DNA from: Clostridiales bacterium
GTDB taxonomy: Bacteria; Bacillota; Clostridia; Lachnospirales; Lachnospiraceae
Direction: 5' to 3'
Assembly (NCBI GenBank): GCA_029267975.1
Contig: JAJUHH010000057.1
Location: 1 to 11,075 of the forward strand
DNA length: 11,075 nt
The translations under genes and the position numbers were made by a program. The notes beneath the pieces were generated by a model. The model searched no databases. It worked only from the letters and a program-made list of their open reading frames with translations, and was not told where the DNA came from. The stretch's first letter is position 1. Every line of letters starts with the position of its first letter. This document shows positions 5,981 through 11,075 of the stretch, in pieces.

Positions 5981-6772
5981 CTATAAGGATGAATTCTCCA
6001 GCAATCTTGCCAAGTCTGCTATGTTAGCTCCCACATCCTCCGGCCGATGCGCGTCGGAGGCTGTGAGAATGTGTACTCCTTTTTCCAGAAATATCCTTTT
6101 CATCTTCGCATTCATCCCCAACTCACATTCCCTGCTGTAATTAAGATGCAGCCCTCCGCTCTGCTCGGCATACATCTGATACTCCATTAATAAATCAGCG
6201 ATGTTATCATAGATATCCGATAAATCAAAGGGTGCTTGATGTCCAAAGCATTTGATGCTGTCAGGATGGGCAAGACCTGTAAATAAACCGCTTTTTATCA
6301 AATTTTGCATAATTTTATAATACCGAAGGTAGGTATGATGAAGATCAACATTATCCCATAGCTCTTTCTTATGATCAAAACCAAAACCATCTACCCAATG
6401 AACGGAACCGGTTACAAAGTCAAAGGGGTATTGTCCGATTATCTCTCTGATCAGAGCTTCGGCTTCCTCAAAATAGCAGACTTCCAGACCAAATTTGATC
6501 TTAATTGGATAGGATAACTTTCTTGCCTGGCTAATGAATGCCATATAATCCTCGATACTTCTGCATTCCCTGCTCTTGTGCTCCAACCATTCCCTTTGAT
6601 AGCTATTGTAGGCACGAACATTTTGATACATGGGCTTAAATTCATGAAATCTGTGGCTGTGCTCTAACAGGTAGATTTCCTCTATATCACGACTGACTGC
6701 TGTGGCAATGAATTGCTCCAGCCACTCCAGAGTATATGGCCCTCGTTCTATATGGATATGGCAATCTATCAT
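5981..6772 (-). CDS. PHP-family phosphatase, histidinol-phosphatase-like
   Basis: The 263-residue protein has the full set of metal ligands of the PHP (polymerase and histidinol phosphatase) domain: DCHIH (residues 3-7), EHSH (37-40), GLEVCYF (Glu97), GSVHWVDG (His125), LAHPDS (His169) and ASDAH (240-242). Such proteins form a metal-dependent hydrolase centre in the cytoplasm. The closest named activity is histidinol-phosphate phosphatase, the penultimate step of histidine synthesis, but no other his gene is near, so the substrate is uncertain. I chose the ATG at 6772 because AAAGGTG precedes it. An ATG at 6802 would overlap the upstream ABC gene by 8 bp and lacks a ribosome binding site. The gene begins 22 bp after the ABC gene and is probably the last gene of that operon. 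Confidence 0.88.
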   Translation of the reverse strand: MIDCHIHIERGPYTLEWLEQFIATAVSRDIEEIYLLEHSHRFHEFKPMYQNVRAYNSYQREWLEHKSRECRSIEDYMAFISQARKLSYPIKIKFGLEVCYFEEAEALIREIIGQYPFDFVTGSVHWVDGFGFDHKKELWDNVDLHHTYLRYYKIMQNLIKSGLFTGLAHPDSIKCFGHQAPFDLSDIYDNIADLLMEYQMYAEQSGGLHLNYSRECELGMNAKMKRIFLEKGVHILTASDAHRPEDVGANIADLARLLENSSL

Positions 6773-6794
6773 AGAATCACACCTTTCCTGCCTT

Positions 6795-8582
6795 CTATTC
6801 AAATTGAGAATGATACAATCGGTAATAAAAGCCCTTTTTCTCCATCAGTTCCTGATGGGTTCCCTGTTCCACCACATTTCCCTGATCCACTACCAGGATG
6901 TTGTCTGCTCCCTGAATGGTTGATAAGCGATGCGCTATGACAAAGCAGGTCTTCTGTTCCATCAGCTTACGCATTGCCTTCTGGATCTTTATCTCGGTTC
7001 TGGTATCCACATTGGAGGTGGCCTCATCCAAGATCAGCATCTTAGCATCCAAAAGCATGGCTCTTGCTATTGTAAGGAGCTGCTTCTGGCCCTTGGAGAT
7101 GTTCATTCCGTCTTCATTCACAAGGGTCTGATAGCCCTCCGGCAATCTCATGATATAGGAGTGCATGCCTGCCATCTTGGCAGCGGCAACTACCTCCTCC
7201 ATGGTGGCATTTTCTTTGCCGTATGCGATATTATCAAAGATGGTTCCCTGAAAAAGCCAGGTATCCTGAAGTACCATGGCATAGGACTTACGAAGACTTT
7301 GTCTGGTAAGCTCCCTGGTTTCTATGCTATCCACAAAGATATTGCCTGACCAAACATCATAAAAGCGCATCAGTAGATTGATGATGGTTGTCTTGCCGGC
7401 TCCGGTGGGGCCAACGATAGCAGTCAGACTACCGGGCTTTGCATGCAGGAACAGGTTCTTGATGATGACCCGGTCCGGCACATATCCAAAGGAAACTCCC
7501 TCCAGTGCCACTTCTCCCTTTACCTCATCCAAGACCTTGGCATCCGGCTTGTCAGCTAGCTCAGGCGCTTCATCCATCAGCCTGAAGACACGCTCGGCAG
7601 CGGCTGCCGCTGACTGAAGCTCACTGATGATATTGGCTGCTTCATTGATGGGACCTGAAAACTTTCTGCTGTATTGCACAAAGGAAGATATATTACCCAG
7701 AGTCATATGTCCAAAAAGGTATAAGATTGCTCCGAAGACAGTAATCAATGATAAGGACAGGTTATTAATAAAATTCACCGTAGGTCCGGTCATGCTTCCG
7801 TAATATTCCGCATCATAGTAAGCATCCACCGTCTCTGTATTCAGATGATCAAAGCGATCCATAATGGAATTCTCAGCAGCATAGGCCTTAATGGTCTTCT
7901 GCCCGGATACCATTTCCTCCACAAATCCATTCAGCTCACCAAGCTTTGCAGAACGTTTGCGAAACAGAGGCCTTACCTTTTTAGCCATATACCTTGTATA
8001 CAGAATTGAAAGGGGAATGGTGATAAGCATAACCAGAACCAACTCCGGTGAGATTACGATCATCATAATCAGGGAGCCGGCTACTGTAACAATACTGGCA
8101 AGGATCTGCACCACGTCTGTGGATAGGGAGGTATTGATGGTATCGATATCATAGGACATACGACTGATGATATCTCCTGCCTGATAGCGGTCAAAAAAAC
8201 CTACCGGCAGTTCCACCAGCTTCTTAAACAGATCCTCTCTCATCCTCTTCACCATCTTCTGACTGATCCGTATCATCAAGACAGACAAGAGATAGGATAA
8301 GGCAGAAGATATGATATAAAATACAATCATCCAAAATGCATAATAGAATACCTTCTGAAAGATAACCAGCCCTTTCCCCGGCTGTATGGCATCAATGGCA
8401 TAACCAGACAGCATCGGGCCGATGAGGGCTAGCATATTGCTGGCAATCGTCAAAAGAAGAGCCAGAGCCACCAGGAACTTATACCGATAGATATAAGCCC
8501 AAAGGCGGCGAAGTACATACTTGGTATCCCTCGGCTTATCTGTTTTATCACTTATCTTACTGCGACCTGTATTCCCAGCCAT
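6795..8582 (-). CDS. ABC exporter half-transporter, second subunit (canonical Walker B and H-loop)
   Basis: This 595-residue protein joins an ABC exporter membrane domain (about residues 35-330, several hydrophobic helices beginning FLVALALLLTIASNMLALIG) to a C-terminal ATPase domain. Walker A is GPTGAGKTT (near 390), Walker B ILDEATS keeps the catalytic Glu (near 517), the D-loop is SNVD, and the H-loop is IAHRLST (His near 550). The signature is NISKGQKQ instead of LSGGQ. ATG 8582 has GGAGG 6 bp upstream. It lies 93 bp downstream of the other ABC gene. The features complement that subunit: this one supplies a catalytic Glu and His, while its altered signature would face the degenerate site of the partner. 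The exported substrate is unknown; relatives include multidrug and lipid exporters. The 93-bp gap may hold an internal promoter. Confidence 0.93.
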   Translation of the reverse strand: MAGNTGRSKISDKTDKPRDTKYVLRRLWAYIYRYKFLVALALLLTIASNMLALIGPMLSGYAIDAIQPGKGLVIFQKVFYYAFWMIVFYIISSALSYLLSVLMIRISQKMVKRMREDLFKKLVELPVGFFDRYQAGDIISRMSYDIDTINTSLSTDVVQILASIVTVAGSLIMMIVISPELVLVMLITIPLSILYTRYMAKKVRPLFRKRSAKLGELNGFVEEMVSGQKTIKAYAAENSIMDRFDHLNTETVDAYYDAEYYGSMTGPTVNFINNLSLSLITVFGAILYLFGHMTLGNISSFVQYSRKFSGPINEAANIISELQSAAAAAERVFRLMDEAPELADKPDAKVLDEVKGEVALEGVSFGYVPDRVIIKNLFLHAKPGSLTAIVGPTGAGKTTIINLLMRFYDVWSGNIFVDSIETRELTRQSLRKSYAMVLQDTWLFQGTIFDNIAYGKENATMEEVVAAAKMAGMHSYIMRLPEGYQTLVNEDGMNISKGQKQLLTIARAMLLDAKMLILDEATSNVDTRTEIKIQKAMRKLMEQKTCFVIAHRLSTIQGADNILVVDQGNVVEQGTHQELMEKKGFYYRLYHSQFE

Positions 8583-8615
8583 CTTTGGCCTCCATTTCTA
8601 GCTCTTATGCGCCTT

Positions 8616-8650
8616 ATTATAGTTCTTTTACTGTGATTAACGTCATCACA
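8616..8650 (-). promoter_or_regulatory. Possible operator and -10 element between the two ABC genes
   Basis: On the minus strand TGTGAT-N7-ATCACA (8632-8650) is a perfect 6-bp inverted repeat. Ten bp downstream is a consensus -10 hexamer TATAAT (8616-8621). No good -35 hexamer is present; the palindrome covers that position. It could be a regulated internal promoter for the second ABC gene and the phosphatase. The spacing differs from a standard CRP/FNR site. Confidence 0.35.
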
Positions 8651-8675
8651 TAGCATAAGGCATGTAATGCATAAT

Positions 8676-10556
8676 CTATGACATTAATTGTGATTGATAA
8701 ATTTCCTTATAAACCTCACAGGAGGCAAGCAATTCCTCATGAGTTCCATAGCCTGCCATCTGCCCGTCTTCCATAACCAGAATATGATCCAGCTTCATTA
8801 CCGAACTAATCCGCTGGGCAATAACAATGGTGGTAGTATTCGTATAATTCTCCCTGATTGCCTTACGAAGCAGAGAATCTGTCCGATAATCAAGCGCACT
8901 GGAGGAGTCATCCAGTATCAAGATCTCCGGCTTTCCTGCCAAGGCCCGTGCCACCAGCAATCGTTGCTTCTGTCCGCCGCTGAGATTACTGCCCTTGATT
9001 GTCAGCTTATAATCCAGTTTTTCATCCAGCGCCTCAATAAAATCCGCCGCTTGCGCATGAGCGATTGCTTCCTGAGCCATTTCCGCAGAAATATCCCTGC
9101 CAAAACTGATATTTTCATAAATTCTGTCTGCAAACAGCACATCATTCTGAAATACTACCCCAAATTTCTTGCGCAGCTGCTGCTTATCCATGCAGCGGAT
9201 ATCCTCTCCGTCTATGGTAATACTTCCGCTTGTCACATCATAAAAACGCATCAAAAGGTTGATCAGCGTCGTCTTGCCTGAACCAGTGGAGCCAATGATC
9301 CCAAGAGTCCCGCCCCGCTTAATGCCAAAATCCATATCAATGATGCAAGGCTCCTTGGTGTAAGCGAAGTTTACGTGGTGGAAGGTGATATGATATTCAC
9401 TTTCTTCTGTCTTATCCTCATATCCCAGGTCATCTGCAGCCTTCAAATCTTTGTCTTGCTGACCCTCGTGGCTTGTCTGAGCATCCTGGCCTCTCTGAAC
9501 TTCCTGCCCTGTCTGGTATGTCTGGCATGTCTTACCTTCCTGAGCTTCCTGGTCTTTCGCTGCCTCCTGACTTATCATTGCTTCCAGTTCTTCTGCCGAT
9601 AGTATCCTAAGATCCTCTGGAGCATTCAATACTTCAGCAATACGTGCTGCGGAAGCACTAGCCTTGGAATAAACAACAAATATTCTTGTAATGGCCATAA
9701 CCGCCTGAAGCATAATGGTAAAGTAAGACAAAAAGGCAACGATCTTTCCCGGTGCAGACATTCCACTATTAACCCGGTATGCTCCCACTATAATAACCAA
9801 AGTCAGTCCCGCATTAAATACAAGATTCATAACCGGATTTGTGATCGCCATGGTACTGCCAGCCTTTAATTCCTTTTTAACAACTTCGGAATTTATCTGC
9901 TCAAAACGTTCCTTTTCATAGGCAGTTTTAGACAGCGCTTTAATTACGCGTACTCCGGTGATATTCTCCCGGACTACCCGCACCATTTTATCTACGGCTA
10001 ATTGTTGCACCATATAAAGGGGGATTCCTTTTTTGGATACTAGATAAACGATTAATGCCAGAAAGGGTAATACACCAACCAGAACCAGCGTCAATACCGG
10101 CTCAAGGGTGCTTGTTATTATAATGCCACCAATTAGGATAATTGGCGCACGCACACCGATTCGCTGCATCATGCCAATCATACTATGTATATTATAGGTA
10201 TCTGAAGTCATTCTGGATTCCAGAGAAGGGATCGTATAATAATCGAGTTGATTCCCGGAAAGACTGAGTATTTTTTCAAAGAGATCATGTCTAAGCCGCT
10301 CCGTGGTATTACGGGCAACCTTTGCAGCCATACGATTCGCCCAAATGTTGAAGGTCCTGGCTCCAATGGATAAAAGAATCATTGCAAGGCCCCAAAGTAA
10401 GATGCGGGACACTTCATGATAAGGTATCACTTCATCAAGTATGTATGCAAGCACCCAAGGCAGCCCCAGATCCATAAAGGTTCCGAGCATTTTTATGGTG
10501 AAACCGAATAACATTCGTATCGCATATGGCTTCAGATAGGTTAACACTTTCTTCAA
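8676..10556 (-). CDS. ABC exporter half-transporter, first subunit (degenerate ATP site, Gln-x-x repeat linker)
   Basis: This 626-residue membrane protein has a six-helix type exporter domain (about residues 15-310) and a C-terminal ATPase domain. Walker A is GSTGSGKTT (near 422), and the signature is canonical, NLSGGQKQR (near 523). Walker B is ILILDDSSSALD with Asp550 in place of the catalytic Glu, and the H-loop is IAQRISS with Gln581 in place of His. This is the pattern of the degenerate partner in heterodimeric exporters such as TM287/288 or BmrCD. Between the two domains lies an unusual acidic, Gln-rich insert (about 325-385), including 11 Gln-x-x units. The start is TTG at 10556, with AGGAGG 7 bp upstream and no competing ATG with such a site. 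It is the first gene of the three-gene minus-strand operon, behind the promoter at 10612-10640. The substrate is unknown. Confidence 0.93.
   Translation of the reverse strand: MKKVLTYLKPYAIRMLFGFTIKMLGTFMDLGLPWVLAYILDEVIPYHEVSRILLWGLAMILLSIGARTFNIWANRMAAKVARNTTERLRHDLFEKILSLSGNQLDYYTIPSLESRMTSDTYNIHSMIGMMQRIGVRAPIILIGGIIITSTLEPVLTLVLVGVLPFLALIVYLVSKKGIPLYMVQQLAVDKMVRVVRENITGVRVIKALSKTAYEKERFEQINSEVVKKELKAGSTMAITNPVMNLVFNAGLTLVIIVGAYRVNSGMSAPGKIVAFLSYFTIMLQAVMAITRIFVVYSKASASAARIAEVLNAPEDLRILSAEELEAMISQEAAKDQEAQEGKTCQTYQTGQEVQRGQDAQTSHEGQQDKDLKAADDLGYEDKTEESEYHITFHHVNFAYTKEPCIIDMDFGIKRGGTLGIIGSTGSGKTTLINLLMRFYDVTSGSITIDGEDIRCMDKQQLRKKFGVVFQNDVLFADRIYENISFGRDISAEMAQEAIAHAQAADFIEALDEKLDYKLTIKGSNLSGGQKQRLLVARALAGKPEILILDDSSSALDYRTDSLLRKAIRENYTNTTTIVIAQRISSVMKLDHILVMEDGQMAGYGTHEELLASCEVYKEIYQSQLMS
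9453..9551 (-). repeat. Eleven 9-bp units encoding a Gln-x-x tripeptide repeat in the ABC linker
   Basis: On the minus strand, 99 bp read as eleven 3-codon units at residues 336-368 of the first ABC subunit: QEA, QEG, KTC, QTY, QTG, QEV, QRG, QDA, QTS, HEG and QQD. Nine of the eleven units start with CAG; the other two start with AAG and CAC, each one base from CAG. The second codon is most often GAA or ACA. The array is in frame throughout and lies between the membrane and ATPase domains. Confidence 0.85.
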
Positions 10557-10574
10557 AGCAATTCCTCCTGCACC

Positions 10575-10595
10575 AGATTTCGTCGTTTGAAATCT
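10575..10595 (-). promoter_or_regulatory. Inverted repeat in the 5' leader of the ABC operon, possible operator
   Basis: AGATTTC and GAAATCT are perfect 7-bp inverted arms around a 7-bp centre. The element lies between the expected transcription start (about 10605) and the AGGAGG at 10564-10569. It could bind a repressor or form an mRNA hairpin near the ribosome binding site. No regulator gene is seen in the window. Confidence 0.45.
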
Positions 10596-10611
10596 TTATC
10601 GCACAAATATT

Positions 10612-10640
10612 ATTCTAGCACCGTGATTTTCAGACGTCAA
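10612..10640 (-). promoter_or_regulatory. Sigma-A promoter of the ABC-phosphatase operon
   Basis: On the minus strand TTGACG (10635-10640) is spaced 17 bp from TAGAAT (10612-10617). Both hexamers match consensus at five of six positions. It sits about 55 bp upstream of the TTG start of the first ABC gene. Confidence 0.8.
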
Positions 10641-10856
10641 GTTACAAGAAGCAAGTATCTGTTTTCCTGCTTTCCTGCAGCTAGGAATTGATTGCTGTGT
10701 ATGTTACAGGTATATATTCCATCTTGTGAAATGACTTCTTGAATATTAAATCATATTTTCACCCATTTTGCTGTACAAGACAATAATAGCAAATATTAAT
10801 AACTGCTGATTTTATCTGAATAGACCTAACTTATATATCAGTGGAAAGAAAATGTA
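10641..10856. other. Gene-free AT-rich intergenic stretch
   Basis: This region separates the ABC operon promoter from the terminator of the right-edge gene. I see no convincing coding frame, RNA gene or repeat in it. It may hold upstream control sites for the ABC promoter, but none stands out. Confidence 0.5.
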
Positions 10857-10897
10857 AAAGCAAAATGAAGAGGCATGAAAGCTCTTCATTTTGCTTT
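10857..10897 (-). terminator. Long hairpin terminator after the right-edge gene
   Basis: AAAGCAAAATGAAGAG (10857-10872) and CTCTTCATTTTGCTTT (10882-10897) are perfect 16-bp inverted arms with a 9-nt loop. On the minus strand the exit is T-rich (GCTTTTACATTTTC), and the hairpin starts 12 bp after the stop codon of the minus-strand partial gene. The plus-strand exit is also moderately T-rich, so it may act in both directions. Confidence 0.85.
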
Positions 10898-10909
10898 ATA
10901 AATATGAAC

Positions 10910-11074
10910 TTAGGATGCATAGCCATCTTCATAATTATAAATTGTATTAACCAGTATGTCCTGCCAAAGATATATATTATAATAACTTTGATAGTAAGAG
11001 ACCTCAGCAGCTTCTTTTTCATAAATTGCTTTGCATAAGTCAAGTTCTGTTGCGTGTTTATAAGCTTTCTTAGC
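10910..11074 (-). CDS. C-terminal end of an unidentified protein (partial at right edge)
   Basis: The minus strand from 11074 to the TAA at 10910-10912 is open for 54 codons with no start inside the window, so the gene begins beyond the right edge. The peptide has protein-like composition: it is helical in character and rich in Tyr, Glu and Ala (for example AIYEKEAAEVSYYQSYYNIY), ending YNYEDGYAS. I do not recognise the family. The support for coding is the open frame to the edge, the composition, and a strong terminator placed just after the stop. Two overlapping open frames (10831-11043 minus and 10841-11038 plus) give implausible, very hydrophobic products and run through the terminator. 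Confidence 0.65.
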   Translation of the reverse strand, partial: AKKAYKHATELDLCKAIYEKEAAEVSYYQSYYNIYLWQDILVNTIYNYEDGYAS

Positions 11075-11075
11075 C

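Noticed and set aside
6772..6802. Longer form of the phosphatase starting at ATG 6802
   Set aside because: There is no ribosome binding site, and PHP proteins normally start almost directly with the D-x-H-x-H motif, which fits the ATG at 6772.
8694..9281. 195-codon plus-strand open frame
   Set aside because: It is entirely antisense to the ATPase domain of the first ABC subunit, which has intact family motifs.
10831..11043. Minus-strand 70-codon frame and the plus-strand 65-codon frame over the same place
   Set aside because: Both pass through the hairpin terminator and overlap the better-supported partial gene at 10910-11074.

Overview
The window looks like a chromosomal segment of a Gram-positive Firmicute, most likely of the Lachnospiraceae / Clostridium cluster XIVa type. 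The grounds are strong AGGAGG-type ribosome binding sites, a tyrosine T-box leader ahead of tyrS, sigma-A promoters with 17-bp spacers, a C_GCAxxG_C_C family protein, and a two-gene heterodimeric ABC exporter. This assignment rests on gene content and protein style, not on a database comparison.

Left part (1-1968, plus strand): the 3' end of a prephenate dehydrogenase gene (tyrA, with a C-terminal ACT domain), broken by an in-frame TAA at 100-102, is followed by aroA (EPSP synthase) and a clear intrinsic terminator. Both are aromatic amino-acid biosynthesis genes. AroA carries an extra 12-residue tandem repeat. A small orphan ORF (2033-2329), probably the remnant of a larger protein, lies between the terminator and tyrS.

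Middle part: tyrS (tyrosyl-tRNA synthetase, minus strand, 2423-3658) is preceded by a complete tyrosine T-box leader (about 3712-4037) with a near-consensus promoter, a UAC specifier, the T-box motif and a terminator. Divergent from it are a C_GCAxxG_C_C redox-type protein (4173-4658) and a CobW/COG0523-like GTPase (4739-5839). The GTPase shows SFSS where this family usually has a metal-binding CxCC. A three-copy 38-bp imperfect tandem repeat lies just after the GTPase gene.

Right part (minus strand, read from right to left): a promoter at 10612-10640 drives two ABC half-transporter genes (8676-10556, then 6795-8582) and a PHP-family phosphatase similar to histidinol-phosphatase (5981-6772). 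The first ABC subunit has a degenerate nucleotide site (Walker B Asp-Asp, Gln in the H-loop), the second has a canonical Walker B and H-loop but an ISKGQ signature. Together they fit an asymmetric heterodimeric exporter. The first subunit also contains an 11-unit Gln-x-x tripeptide repeat in the linker between its membrane and ATPase domains. At the right edge is the C-terminal end of another minus-strand gene, closed by a long hairpin terminator.

I see no phage, insertion sequence, CRISPR or tRNA. The most notable signals are the stop inside tyrA, the Cys-to-Ser replacement in the GTPase, and unrelated short-period repeats in aroA, in the ABC linker and in an intergenic gap.
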